The notes under the pieces were generated by a model. The model ran no database searches and had not been told where the DNA came from. It saw only the letters and a program-made list of their open reading frames with translations. Positions 17,563-26,308 of a stretch of DNA of 64,000 nt are shown here, piece by piece. Each line of letters opens with the position of its first letter. Within the stretch, counting starts at the first letter, position 1. A program made the position numbers and the translations under genes. This stretch comes from Pseudovibrio exalbescens (lineage in GTDB: Bacteria > Pseudomonadota > Alphaproteobacteria > Rhizobiales > Stappiaceae): positions 186,001-250,000 of the forward strand of contig NZ_JAQZAJ010000007.1 in NCBI RefSeq assembly GCF_028737195.1, written 5' to 3'.

Positions 17563-17665
17563 CAATCGTTCCTTCGCTGGCGGTGAAAAGATGCGCGGAT
17601 TATAGGCATGAAGTGCCTTCGCGCAAGCGGTTGAAGCCCAAATGCTATTGGGCTGAATTTCGGCG

Positions 17666-17878
17666 CTACGCGATGATATCCGGGCGTAGCTGAGCCTCAA
17701 GCTGTTTGATGTGATCTTTGAGTTGAAGCTTCTTCTTTTTCATGCGCTGCAGCTGAAGCATGTCGGCCCGGCCAGTCTCTATGAGAGCCTGAATCGAACT
17801 GTCCAGATCGCGGTGTTCAAGACGCAACTCGACAAGTTTTTGCCGTACTTCGTTTTGGAAGGGCTCAACGGATGACAT
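17666..17878 (-). CDS. YdcH/DUF465 family small coiled-coil protein
   Basis: A 70-residue protein with the DUF465 pattern: [17 protein letters not shown], then [19 protein letters not shown]. It should form a helical hairpin or coiled coil; function unknown. It is transcribed away from a second DUF465 gene 340 bases to the right, so the two are divergent paralogues. It precedes purE by about 100 bases on the same strand and may share its transcript. Confidence 0.85.
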   Translation of the reverse strand: MSSVEPFQNEVRQKLVELRLEHRDLDSSIQALIETGRADMLQLQRMKKKKLQLKDHIKQLEAQLRPDIIA

Positions 17879-18216
17879 TTCTCAGTGCAGCTTTCGTGTG
17901 TCATGGCGTCGCAGCCTTCTGCGACCTCTGATTTGCGCAAGTATACCGCGTTTTGTGGGCAATGGTGGAAAAGATTTTCTGCTTCAGAAATATCACGCCG
18001 CGTTATCAGGTGCTTCTCTGGTTAACACCCTATCCCGTTCTTCATTCAATGGTCCTTAAACGGTGAAGTAATTTGATGCAGATCATTTAAAGTAGAGGCC
18101 GCGTTATTCTGCGTTGTATATCACCCTAAAATTACAGCCACTCATGGTTCGACAAGCTGAAATTTTAGTGCCAAGATGACAGGGTAATGACATCAACGGC
18201 AGGAGGATTTGCACCA
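17879..18216. other. intergenic region between divergent DUF465 genes
   Basis: Holds the two divergent promoters. A seven-base hairpin GTCGCAG-CCTT-CTGCGAC lies at 17908-17925, in the untranslated leader of the left gene and without a T tract. TTGTATATCAC at 18114-18124 recurs at 18598-18608. Nothing else recognised. Confidence 0.5.
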
Positions 18217-18396
18217 ATGTCCATCCACTCTCATCTGTCCGAACTCGAACGCCGTCATGCCACCCTTGAGCGCGAAATTGAAAGCGCTGCTCACCATCCC
18301 TCTACAGATTCCCTTGAGTTGTCCGAGCTTAAGAGACGCAAGCTCCAGATCAAGGATGAGATTTCGAAGCTTAGAACCGAAAAGGAATTGCATTAG
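18217..18396 (+). CDS. YdcH/DUF465 family small coiled-coil protein, second copy
   Basis: A 59-residue protein: LSELERRHATLEREIESA, then LELSELKRRKLQIKDEISKL, the DUF465 pattern. Start at 18217 follows AGGAGG (18201-18206); an in-frame ATG at 18187 adds ten residues outside the family. It is divergent from the 70-residue relative at 17666-17878 and shares the [22 protein letters not shown] core with it. Function unknown. A strong terminator follows at once. Confidence 0.85.
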   Translation: MSIHSHLSELERRHATLEREIESAAHHPSTDSLELSELKRRKLQIKDEISKLRTEKELH

Positions 18397-18421
18397 CTTC
18401 TCGTAGCATCCTAATTTTTCA

Positions 18422-18452
18422 AAGCGCCAAAGCTCAGCTCTGGCGCTTTTTT
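18422..18452 (+). terminator. intrinsic terminator of the second DUF465 gene
   Basis: AAGCGCCA and TGGCGCTT enclose an eleven-base loop, followed by TTTTTT including the stem end. Confidence 0.85.
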
Positions 18453-18878
18453 ATTGTGGGTTGCCTTTTTTGCTCTGTGTTGTTTGACGTTCTTGCCTTG
18501 AGTTTGTGAAAAGATCGTTCGCAGCTTAAAACGATTTAGGTCGTGGCCTCCAAGTCGTGCAGACTACTCGGAAATACACGTGAAATTTCAATTGTGATTG
18601 TATATCACGGCATTTTATCTTTGAGCTAAATGCGCGGTTTTTTTCTTTTCTTGCATAATCGAGTAAAAAAATAGGTCAGTAACTCTGATATTTCGCAGTG
18701 ATTGCGTTTGTGCTCCCTCAAAAGCAGCCATTTGATGGCGACCCATTAGAAATACCCACAGTGTGCGCATTTGACCTCGCGACAATTTGCGCAAGTTCTA
18801 CGAGGCCGAAGAATGGTTACTAATGGGGCACATGCGGGTGCATGTCATGTTTACTGAGTCGTCGGACCGGAGTCCGGT
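18453..18878. other. AT-rich intergenic region
   Basis: About 425 bases without a supportable gene. It contains TGTGATTGTATATCAC around 18593-18608, an inverted repeat GTGAT-N5-ATCAC that only loosely recalls a CRP/FNR-type site (spacing is wrong). No RNA gene or repeat array recognised. Confidence 0.5.
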
Positions 18879-19454
18879 ATGATATTTCCAGCCGAGCCAT
18901 CCATGTTTACAAAGCTTCACCACTACAGAGACACACTGGTGTTGGCCGGTTGCCTGTTCTGCATAATGGTGGTGCTGCTATTTGGTGCCTACTGGTTCTC
19001 CCATGGTGAAGAATATGAGTTTCGTCGCCAATGGCTGTTGCTGCTGGTCATAATCCCAGGCGTTGTGCATGCATATCTGAACCGACGGACGTTGTGGCCC
19101 AAGCTCCGCAGTAGCTTGATCACATGGGCAATCGCGCTGTCCATACTCGGTTTTCCGCTGGTCTACTACGCCTTTGACGGGCGCACTTACGAGCGCTTTT
19201 TGGAGGTGCGTGTTTCTCAGGTTTCCGAAGAGCCACTTGCGGTCGTCGCTGAACGGCTGGACCGCAGGACGGTGGACCTGCTTTATGATCTGCGCCATTC
19301 CGGTATTGAGGTGCAAGATCCGGATACGACAGTGAAACAGCTGGCTGCCCAGTATGATATGCCCCTTCGGGACTTCATCCATACGCTGATCATCATCGTA
19401 AGCGATGACAAGTACCAGAAGCAGCCAGATTCAAAAGTAACCAAGGCCGACTAA
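18879..19454 (+). CDS. membrane protein of unknown function
   Basis: A 191-residue protein with probable helices LVLAGCLFCIMVVLLFGAYW, WLLLLVIIPGVVHAYL and LITWAIALSILGFPLVYYAF, then a hydrophilic C-terminal half containing LAVVAERLDRRTVDLLYDLR. No family recognised. The ATG at 18879 has CGGAG six bases upstream; ATG 18903 is a weaker alternative. The last 24 bases overlap the end of the convergent TauE-type gene. Confidence 0.65.
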   Translation: MIFPAEPSMFTKLHHYRDTLVLAGCLFCIMVVLLFGAYWFSHGEEYEFRRQWLLLLVIIPGVVHAYLNRRTLWPKLRSSLITWAIALSILGFPLVYYAFDGRTYERFLEVRVSQVSEEPLAVVAERLDRRTVDLLYDLRHSGIEVQDPDTTVKQLAAQYDMPLRDFIHTLIIIVSDDKYQKQPDSKVTKAD

Positions 19455-20204
19455 GCCATCCCATATGAGCTTAAGGGCAACAAAGAACACGCCGATATAG
19501 GTTATGCGATAAAACAGCGTTTGATCGATAACCCGTACGATGCGCACGCCCGCATAGGTGGCGAGGGGAGCCAGAGGCATCAAAGCCGCTGAGGTGGCAA
19601 GGTTTGTTGTGTCAAACTGGCCGAGGAAGAAGTAGGGGATCACCTTCACGGCGTTGATGGCTGCAAAGAACACAACTGAAGTACCGGCGTAGAGCACAGG
19701 CTGCATGCCCAGCTTGAGCGTGTACATTTGGTAGGGCGGGCCTCCGGAGTGGCTCACGAAGCTGGTGAAGCCTGCCACCATTCCCCAAAAGCCACCGAGC
19801 AGCTTGTTCTCTTTTGACTTTCCATCAAGTGAGGCTGAGCCTAGCCAGTGGTTGAGCACAAATGCGAGCGATACAACACCCACGATAAGGCGCACATGGT
19901 CAGCGGTCACATAGGCAGCAGTCGCCCAGCCGATCGTGATGCCAACGCATCCAGCAGGGATCATGAGAAAAAGCACAGGCTTGTTGAAGCTGTGCCGGTA
20001 GGACAAGAGCCCAACAGCATCCATGACCAGCAGAATCGGCAACATTATTCCGGCTGCCTGAATGGGTGAGACCGCAAGGCTCATGAGTGGTACGCCGATG
20101 AGCGCAATGCCACCACCAAAGCCGCCCTTTGACAGACCGACGATGAGAACGGCAGGGATGGCATAGAGGTAAAAAAGGGGATCGCTGATCGGGAGCATGG
20201 TCAT
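19431..20204 (-). CDS. TauE/SafE family sulfite/anion exporter-like protein
   Basis: A 257-residue inner-membrane protein with about eight helices. VLIVGLSKGGFGGGIALIGVPL near the N-terminus is the first TauE/SafE repeat and GMVAGFTSFVSHSGGPPYQMY the second; both glycine-rich signatures are diagnostic. Family members move sulfite, sulfoacetate or other small anions; the cargo here is unknown. The start is uncertain (20204, or an upstream frame to 20228); neither has a good ribosome site. Its 3' end overlaps the convergent membrane-protein gene by 24 bases. Confidence 0.85.
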   Translation of the reverse strand: MTMLPISDPLFYLYAIPAVLIVGLSKGGFGGGIALIGVPLMSLAVSPIQAAGIMLPILLVMDAVGLLSYRHSFNKPVLFLMIPAGCVGITIGWATAAYVTADHVRLIVGVVSLAFVLNHWLGSASLDGKSKENKLLGGFWGMVAGFTSFVSHSGGPPYQMYTLKLGMQPVLYAGTSVVFFAAINAVKVIPYFFLGQFDTTNLATSAALMPLAPLATYAGVRIVRVIDQTLFYRITYIGVFFVALKLIWDGLVGLGYF

Positions 20205-20404
20205 TCGCTGGAGAGGGGCGGGGCACAACTAGTGACATTGTACACTAAGGAATGCAAGGAGGGGTGCTGCATCGCTGAAGAACAGTAATCCGAATTTACG
20301 AGAGTAGCTAGCTTGCCTTTAGGTCATCCTGTGTCACTCTAACGGCAGGTTCGTTGGTGTGCGCAGCATTCCATCAGCAAGCCATAGATTTGGGAGGACT
20401 GGGA

Positions 20405-22318
20405 ATGGCGAGCAGGTATGCAGAGGTTTACGGGGCTTGGCAAAGCGATCCGGTCGGCTTTTGGGAAAAAGCTGCTGGGTCGATTGATTGGATGAAGCCA
20501 TGGGACAAGGCCTTTGACGAGACTGCTGGGGCCTACGGCCGGTGGTTCGTCGGTGCCGAGTGCAACACTTGTTACAATTGCCTTGACCGTCATGTGTCAC
20601 GCGGGCGTCCGGGGCAGCCCGCCCTGATTTATGACAGTCCAGTCACCAATACCAAGAAGAAATACAGCTACAAGAAGCTGCTTGATCACGTGATTGCCAT
20701 GGCAGCTGTCATGAAGGATCATGGGGTGGAGAAGGGGGATCGCGTCCTCATCTACATGCCCATGATTCCAGAGGCGGTGATGGCCATGTTGGCTTGCGCT
20801 CGTCTCGGCGCCGTGCACTCTGTTGTGTTTGGTGGGTTTGCCGCTCATGAGCTTGCTACACGCATAAATGACGCCAAGCCCAAGCTTGTCGTTTCAGCTT
20901 CCTGCGGTATCGAGCCGGGGCGCGTTGTTCCCTACAAGCCCTTGCTTGACGACGCCATTGATCAGGCCACGCACAAGCCTGAGGCCTGCCTCATCCAGCA
21001 GCGCGAACAGGCAACCGCGGCCTTGAAGATCGGCCGGGACAACGATTTGGGAATGCTGATGCAGCAGGCGCTGTCCGCAGGGCGGCAGGTGCCATGCGAG
21101 CCGGTAGCTGCAACGGATCCGTTGTATGTGCTTTACACCTCTGGAACCACTGGGCAACCCAAGGGCGTTGTGCGCGACAATGGCGGTCATATGGTTGCGC
21201 TGAAATGGACAATGGAAAATCTCTATGGTGTTGAACCGGGAGAGGTTTTCTGGGCAGCGTCAGATGTTGGCTGGGTGGTTGGGCACTCTTACATCGTGTA
21301 CGGCCCTTTGCTGCACGGGGCCACGACTGTTCTTTATGAAGGAAAGCCTGTGGGTACGCCGGATGCGGGCGCCTTTTGGCGGGTGATCTCTGAGTATCAA
21401 GTCAGTTCGCTGTTTACCGCACCTACTGCGTTTCGCGCCATCAAGAAGGAAGATCCGAGCGCGCAGCACCTGCAACGTTATGATGTCACAGGTTTGCGGT
21501 CCCTCTTTCTTGCCGGAGAGCGCGCGGATCCGGATACGATAATTTGGGCGGAGGACATTCTCCGCGTTCCGGTGATTGACCACTGGTGGCAAACCGAGAC
21601 GGGATGGTGCATTGCAGGGAACCCGCTGGGGTTAGGTCCGCTGCCTGTAAAGCGTGGCTCCTCGACGGTGCCCATGCCCGGTTACCACATCGATGTGGTG
21701 GACGAGGGCGGGCAGCCGCAGGAGGCTGGCATGCTGGGCAATATCGTGGTGAAGTTGCCGCTCCCACCGGGCTGTCTGCCGACGCTATGGGATGCGGAAG
21801 AGCGCTTTGTTGATAGCTATCTCTCTGAGTTTAAAGGCTATTACAAGACGTCGGATGCAGGTCTTCTGGATGAAGATGGCTACCTGTTCATCATGTCCCG
21901 TACCGATGACATCATCAATGTGGCCGGGCACCGCCTTTCTACAGGTGCGATGGAAGAGGCGTTGGCGGGGCACCAGGACGTTGCGGAGTGCGCGGTCATT
22001 GGTGTTGCGGATGAGCTGAAAGGCCAGCTTCCCTGTGGCTTTGTGGTGCTCAAGGATGGGGTGGACCGCACCCCTGAAACCATTGAGAAGGAGCTTATTG
22101 CGCTTGTGCGAGAGCAGATTGGCCCTGTCGCCGCTTTCAAGAAAGTTCTGGTGATCGACCGACTGCCCAAAACCCGTTCCGGAAAGATCTTGCGGGGCAC
22201 CATGAGGAGTATCGCTGACGGCCAGGAATACAAAATGCCTGCGACCATTGATGATCCGATGATCCTTGAAGAAATCGCCAGCGCTCTCAATGAAAAAGGC
22301 TTTGTAAAATCATCGTAG
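20405..22318 (+). CDS. prpE: propionyl-CoA synthetase-type acyl-CoA ligase
   Basis: A 637-residue AMP-forming ligase. The P-loop-like motif YTSGTTGQPKGVVRDNGGH has the RDNGG extension typical of PrpE rather than Acs; WWQTETGW and the hinge region YKTSDAGLLDEDGYLF follow, and the acetylatable catalytic lysine is in PKTRSGKILRGTMR near the C-terminus. It would activate propionate (or acetate) to the CoA ester. ATG 20405 with GGGAGGA upstream is preferred to ATG 20354. No methylcitrate-cycle genes are adjacent. Confidence 0.9.
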   Translation: MASRYAEVYGAWQSDPVGFWEKAAGSIDWMKPWDKAFDETAGAYGRWFVGAECNTCYNCLDRHVSRGRPGQPALIYDSPVTNTKKKYSYKKLLDHVIAMAAVMKDHGVEKGDRVLIYMPMIPEAVMAMLACARLGAVHSVVFGGFAAHELATRINDAKPKLVVSASCGIEPGRVVPYKPLLDDAIDQATHKPEACLIQQREQATAALKIGRDNDLGMLMQQALSAGRQVPCEPVAATDPLYVLYTSGTTGQPKGVVRDNGGHMVALKWTMENLYGVEPGEVFWAASDVGWVVGHSYIVYGPLLHGATTVLYEGKPVGTPDAGAFWRVISEYQVSSLFTAPTAFRAIKKEDPSAQHLQRYDVTGLRSLFLAGERADPDTIIWAEDILRVPVIDHWWQTETGWCIAGNPLGLGPLPVKRGSSTVPMPGYHIDVVDEGGQPQEAGMLGNIVVKLPLPPGCLPTLWDAEERFVDSYLSEFKGYYKTSDAGLLDEDGYLFIMSRTDDIINVAGHRLSTGAMEEALAGHQDVAECAVIGVADELKGQLPCGFVVLKDGVDRTPETIEKELIALVREQIGPVAAFKKVLVIDRLPKTRSGKILRGTMRSIADGQEYKMPATIDDPMILEEIASALNEKGFVKSS

Positions 22319-22360
22319 TTAGCGAGATATACCCAGATACCACGGGGCGTTTCATCGACA

Positions 22361-22391
22361 CGCCGGGGCCAAATGACTAGAGTCCCCGGCG
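22361..22391. repeat. GC-rich hairpin between prpE and the SDR gene
   Basis: CGCCGGGG (22361-22368) and CCCCGGCG (22384-22391) form an eight-base perfect stem with a 15-base loop. No T tract follows, so it is either a weak terminator of prpE or a leader structure of the next gene. Confidence 0.5.
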
Positions 22392-22419
22392 AATTTAAGA
22401 GCAAGCTGGGGGTATCATA

Positions 22420-23205
22420 GTGTCTCTTGCAGGAAAAACTGCGGTGGTTACCGGTGCTGCACGTGGTATCGGTTTTGCTGTCGCAAAACGCTATGTGACA
22501 GACGGTGTTCGTGTGGTTCTGGCGGATCATGACGAAAAGGCTGGTCTGGCTGCAGAAGAACAGCTGCGCGAAATCGGGGAAGCAACATTTGTCAGCTGCA
22601 ATGTTGCCGAGCGTCTGGATGTACGCAATCTGGTTGCTGAGACCCTTGATGCATATGGTGAAATCGACATTCTTGTGAACAATGCAGGTATCGTCGCGAC
22701 CGGCAGTTTTCTTGAGCTAAAGGAAGATGCCTTCGACAATGTGCTTGATGTGAACATCAAGGGCGCGTTCCTGTGCTCACAGATTGTGGGGCAGCATATG
22801 GTAGAGCGGGTTGAGAACGGCGGTAAACCGGGCTGCATCATCAATATGTCCTCCATCAACAGCGTTGTCGCGATTGCTGAGCAGGTTGCATATTGCGTAT
22901 CAAAAGGTGCGCTAAATCAATTGACTAAGGCCAGTTCGCTGACGCTGGCGCCCTTTGGTATCCGCGTGAACGGCATTGGGCCGGGCTCCATCAACACTGA
23001 GATGATGGCTGCGGTGAATGAGGATGAGGCTAAGCGCCGTCGTGTCATGTCGCGTACGCCCATGGCCCGTATTGGTGAGCCGGAAGAAATCGCCGGGATT
23101 GCCGCGTTTCTGGCGTCGGATGACGCGAGCTACATTACCGGTCAAACCATCTTTGCCGATGGTGGCAGGTTGCCACTGAACTACACGGTCGAAGTGGATG
23201 ATTGA
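22420..23205 (+). CDS. SDR family oxidoreductase
   Basis: A 261-residue classical short-chain dehydrogenase. The cofactor site is TGAARGIG near the N-terminus, with an acidic residue at LADHD that favours NAD over NADP; NNAG and the catalytic Ser (INMSSINS), Tyr and Lys (YCVSKG) are in place, and the C-terminal DGGRLPLNY block is complete. It starts with GTG behind GGGGG. It follows the PrpE-type ligase by 101 bases, separated by a hairpin; a shared pathway is possible but unproven. Substrate unknown. Confidence 0.92.
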   Translation: MSLAGKTAVVTGAARGIGFAVAKRYVTDGVRVVLADHDEKAGLAAEEQLREIGEATFVSCNVAERLDVRNLVAETLDAYGEIDILVNNAGIVATGSFLELKEDAFDNVLDVNIKGAFLCSQIVGQHMVERVENGGKPGCIINMSSINSVVAIAEQVAYCVSKGALNQLTKASSLTLAPFGIRVNGIGPGSINTEMMAAVNEDEAKRRRVMSRTPMARIGEPEEIAGIAAFLASDDASYITGQTIFADGGRLPLNYTVEVDD

Positions 23206-23211
23206 TACAAG

Positions 23212-23237
23212 AAAAGGCCGGTAGATCCGGCCTTTTT
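23212..23237. terminator. bidirectional terminator between SDR and ABC exporter genes
   Basis: AAAAGGCCGG and CCGGCCTTTT flank the five-base loop TAGAT; T tracts exist on both strands for the two convergent genes. Confidence 0.88.
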
Positions 23238-23261
23238 CTTTTTTTACAATGGGTTATGTCG

Positions 23262-25064
23262 CTACTCGGACAACGCCTGTGCGCCGGTCTCAAATTGCAT
23301 GCGAGCCAGTTTTGCATAGAGCCCGCCTTTGGCTACCAGTGTGTCGTGCGTTCCTTCTTCGACAATCCGGCCTGCTTCCATCACCAGAATTCGGTCAGCC
23401 TTCAGCACTGTCGCCAGTCGGTGGGCGATAACGAGGGTTGTGCGGCCTTCCATGAGTTTGTCGAGTGCCATCTGTACGATCTTTTCGCTCTCTGCATCCA
23501 GTGCGCTGGTGGCTTCATCGAGCAGCAAGATTGGCGCATCCTTGAGGATTGCGCGGGCAATGGCGATGCGTTGGCGCTGACCGCCGGACAAGGTGATGCC
23601 GCGTTCGCCAATGAGGGTGTCGTAGCCTTCCTTCATGGTGAGAATGAAATCATCGGCCAAGGCCATGTGCGCAGCATCGCGGATTTGCGTTGATGTTGCG
23701 TTGGAACGACCAAAACTGATGTTTTCTGAAACGGTCATTGCAAAGATCGCCGTGTCCTGAGGCACGAGCGCGATCTGACTGCGCAGGTCTTGCGGATCGA
23801 GCTGGCGCAGGTCGTGATTGTCGACCCTGATCTCGCCGCTCTGGGGGTCATAGAACCGCATCAGCAGTTGGAAGATGGTGGACTTGCCTGCGCCGCTCGG
23901 GCCAACGATAGCGACGGTTTCACCATGACGGATTTCGAAGGAGACCTCCTTCAGGACGCCTGCCTCCGTTGCGGTGGGGTAGGAGAAGCTGATGTTGTCG
24001 AAGACCACATGACCGCGCGCTGGCTTGTCGAGTTGCTCCGGCTTTGCGGGGGCCTTGATCTCCTGCTCAATCTCCAGCAGTTCCGAGAGTCGTTCCGCGG
24101 CGCCTGCTGCCTGTGACAGTTCTCCCCAAACCTGTGAGAGTTCACTCAAGGAACCTGCTGCGATGATGGCATAGATCAGGAACTGTGTAAGCTCGCCGCC
24201 GGTCATGCGTCCGGAGACCACATCCATGGCACCGATCCACAGAACGCCGACAATGGAGGACGCGATAATGAGGATGATGCTGCCAATCAGGATGGACCGT
24301 GCCTTGGTGGCGTGAAGCGAGGCACCAAAAGCGCGCTCGGTATCCTTTGCAAAGCGCGTGGCGGTGCGGTCTTCATTGGTGAAGGCTTGCAGGGTGCGCA
24401 CCGCGCCAAGGGCCTCCGTGGCGTAGGCAACGGCGTCTGCCAGTGTGTTCTGCGCATGACGGGTGCGGGAGCGGACCGATCGGCCAAAAGCGATCAGCGG
24501 TAAAATGATGAGCGGGATGGCCAGAATCACGATGACAGACAGGCGCGGTGAGGAAATCACCATCATTATGGTGGCGCCGGAAAACATCAGCATGTGGCGC
24601 AAGGCAATGGAGGCACTCGCCCCAAAGGCGGATTTGATGAGCGCGGTGTCTGCCGTCAGCCGTGAGATCAATTCCCCCGACTTGGCGCTGTCATAAAATG
24701 AGGCGCTGAGATTCGTGAGGTGGGAAAACACATTGGCCCGCAAATCCGTGACAACGCGTTCGCCAATCCACATCACGAGGTAGTACCGCAATGAACTTGC
24801 CGTGGCGAGGACTGCGATAATGACCAGAATCCCAAGGAAATAGTCACCGATCAGCTCCGGATTATCCTTGGAAAATCCGTAGTCGATCATGTAGCGCAGC
24901 GCTATTGGCAAGATGAGTGTGACGGCTGCGGCTGTGATGAGCGCAGCTGTTGCGGCAATAACCTTGGATTTGTGCGCCAGCAAATACGGGAAGAGCGCAG
25001 CCAAAGGTTTCAATGATTTACGCTGTTTTCCGGCTTCCAATTCCGGCAGGTGAGCGTCTGTCAA
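23262..25064 (-). CDS. ABC exporter, fused permease and ATPase (MsbA-like)
   Basis: A 600-residue half-transporter: six transmembrane helices in the first 300 residues, then the nucleotide-binding domain with Walker A GPSGAGKST (about residues 386-394), signature LSGGQRQ, Walker B ILLLDEATSALD and the H-loop in IAHRLATV. It works as a homodimer pumping lipids, peptides or drugs outward. The sequence alone does not tell lipid A flipping from drug export. The apparent start is TTG at 25064 behind GGGG; no ATG nearby fits better. It ends at the shared terminator. Confidence 0.9.
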   Translation of the reverse strand: MTDAHLPELEAGKQRKSLKPLAALFPYLLAHKSKVIAATAALITAAAVTLILPIALRYMIDYGFSKDNPELIGDYFLGILVIIAVLATASSLRYYLVMWIGERVVTDLRANVFSHLTNLSASFYDSAKSGELISRLTADTALIKSAFGASASIALRHMLMFSGATIMMVISSPRLSVIVILAIPLIILPLIAFGRSVRSRTRHAQNTLADAVAYATEALGAVRTLQAFTNEDRTATRFAKDTERAFGASLHATKARSILIGSIILIIASSIVGVLWIGAMDVVSGRMTGGELTQFLIYAIIAAGSLSELSQVWGELSQAAGAAERLSELLEIEQEIKAPAKPEQLDKPARGHVVFDNISFSYPTATEAGVLKEVSFEIRHGETVAIVGPSGAGKSTIFQLLMRFYDPQSGEIRVDNHDLRQLDPQDLRSQIALVPQDTAIFAMTVSENISFGRSNATSTQIRDAAHMALADDFILTMKEGYDTLIGERGITLSGGQRQRIAIARAILKDAPILLLDEATSALDAESEKIVQMALDKLMEGRTTLVIAHRLATVLKADRILVMEAGRIVEEGTHDTLVAKGGLYAKLARMQFETGAQALSE

Positions 25065-25163
25065 AACAACCCCAACTCGTTATTTTTCAATAAGTACGCA
25101 CAGATTGGGCTGATGGAGGCAAATGGCAAGCAGATTCTATTGCTATAAGACGCCTTTGCCCTC

Positions 25164-25242
25164 TTGTTTCCCTAGTCGCGATGGGGTATAGACCGCGACA
25201 CGTTTTCTAGGCCGCGTCATAAGACGGACTGCGGCTTTTTTT
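25164..25242 (+). promoter_or_regulatory. candidate rpmE promoter and terminator-like leader hairpin
   Basis: TTGTTT (25164-25169) and TATAGA (25187-25192) are 17 bases apart and could be -35 and -10 boxes. Shortly downstream GCCGC (25211-25215) pairs with GCGGC (25231-25235), with an inner CGTC-ATAA-GACG stem, and seven T residues follow. The hairpin ends 66 bases before the rpmE start, so it resembles a leader attenuator. Confidence 0.4.
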
Positions 25243-25308
25243 CAGTTAATGCGGACAGAGCCAGCCTGACCTGAGATGGAGGCACGGCCGACGCTGAAAG
25301 GATTGGCC

Positions 25309-25533
25309 ATGAAACAGGATATCCATCCAGACTACCACGCCATCACTGTCAAGATGACTGATGGTTCTGAGTTCATCACCCGTTCCACATACGGTTCCGA
25401 AGGTGACGTTCTTCAGCTCGACATCGACCCTTCTTCCCATCCAGCATGGACCGGTGGTGACCGCCAGCTGATGGACCGCGGTGGTCGTGTTTCCCGCTTC
25501 AAGAACAAATTCTCCGGTTTCCTGGGCAGCTAA
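25309..25533 (+). CDS. rpmE: 50S ribosomal protein L31
   Basis: A 74-residue large-subunit protein. [19 protein letters not shown] and [20 protein letters not shown] followed by [13 protein letters not shown] are diagnostic. It has no cysteine, so it is the zinc-free form, as is usual in alphaproteobacteria. ATG 25309 with AAAGGAT upstream is well supported. It lies alone between a leader hairpin and a strong terminator, divergent from the ABC exporter gene. Confidence 0.96.
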   Translation: MKQDIHPDYHAITVKMTDGSEFITRSTYGSEGDVLQLDIDPSSHPAWTGGDRQLMDRGGRVSRFKNKFSGFLGS

Positions 25534-25560
25534 TCGCTCCGACCCGAGATGGTTCAAAAA

Positions 25561-25587
25561 CCCCGGCGTTCGCGCCGGGGTTTTTTT
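25561..25587 (+). terminator. rpmE intrinsic terminator
   Basis: CCCCGGCG and CGCCGGGG close a TTCG tetraloop, followed by seven T residues; a textbook terminator 27 bases after rpmE. Confidence 0.95.
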
Positions 25588-25746
25588 ATGCGCTGACGCG
25601 GCTGGAAGTCCAGGGGAAGCCTGACAGGGGTCGTTAGCCGGTTTCCTTCGTGATCAAGCAGTTGTTAAGCCTGAAGCCATCGCCATGCTCACGGGTGAGT
25701 GTCGCCTCCGTCTCTTGGATGTGGAAACGATCAACAGGAGACACCC

Positions 25747-26292
25747 ATGCGCTTTACCTTCTCAAGCTGCCTGTTTGCGCTGGCGGCACCATGTGTTCTG
25801 GCGGTACCCGCTCATGCGGCTCAGTGCATTACGTTGGAGAGTGTTCAGCTCTCTGCCAATCTGGATACGAATGAAGATGAAGGTTCCCATATTGGCAAGC
25901 ATGTGGCTGGTTTTGGGGTTTATAGTGATGCACCGGCCGATAAGCCCACTATGGCCAGCACTTTTTTTGAAGGCGAAGATCAGTATGACGCTGTAAAGGC
26001 GGTGTTTCTAGCCAGCGGTGCCGGCGATTGTGATGAGACCGTCTCGACCAACAATGTTGTGATCACTTTAGGGGCGGCCGACTTTACGGCGGATACAGCA
26101 CCATTTGCCGGGTATGATTGTGTTGCTGACGGTATCCGCACCGTCACGAACCCTTTTGCGACAGCGCCTCGGACGTACTGCACGCGTGTGGATGAAGCCT
26201 CCAAGTTCACGCCGACCAACATGACCTTTGTTGTGAAATGGAACGCAGACGAGAGTAAGTGGTTCACCCTTACCGCTTACCCGAAGCGCTAA
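25747..26292 (+). CDS. secreted protein of unknown function
   Basis: A 181-residue protein with a signal peptide (FSSCLFALAAPCVLAVPAHA, cleavage after AHA). The mature part has five cysteines (QCITLE, GDCDE, YDCVA, YCTRV and none paired obviously), compatible with disulfides in the periplasm, and ends in WFTLTAYPKR. I recognise no family. CAGGAG nine bases before the ATG at 25747 supports this start over the in-frame ATG at 25699. It lies between rpmE and the convergent FRG-domain gene. Confidence 0.7.
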   Translation: MRFTFSSCLFALAAPCVLAVPAHAAQCITLESVQLSANLDTNEDEGSHIGKHVAGFGVYSDAPADKPTMASTFFEGEDQYDAVKAVFLASGAGDCDETVSTNNVVITLGAADFTADTAPFAGYDCVADGIRTVTNPFATAPRTYCTRVDEASKFTPTNMTFVVKWNADESKWFTLTAYPKR

Positions 26293-26308
26293 GGTGGCGT
26301 GACCTGCC

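Noticed and set aside
18593-18608. CRP/FNR-type binding site
   Set aside because: The half-sites TGTGA and TCAC are seven bases apart instead of six and no target gene lies close by.
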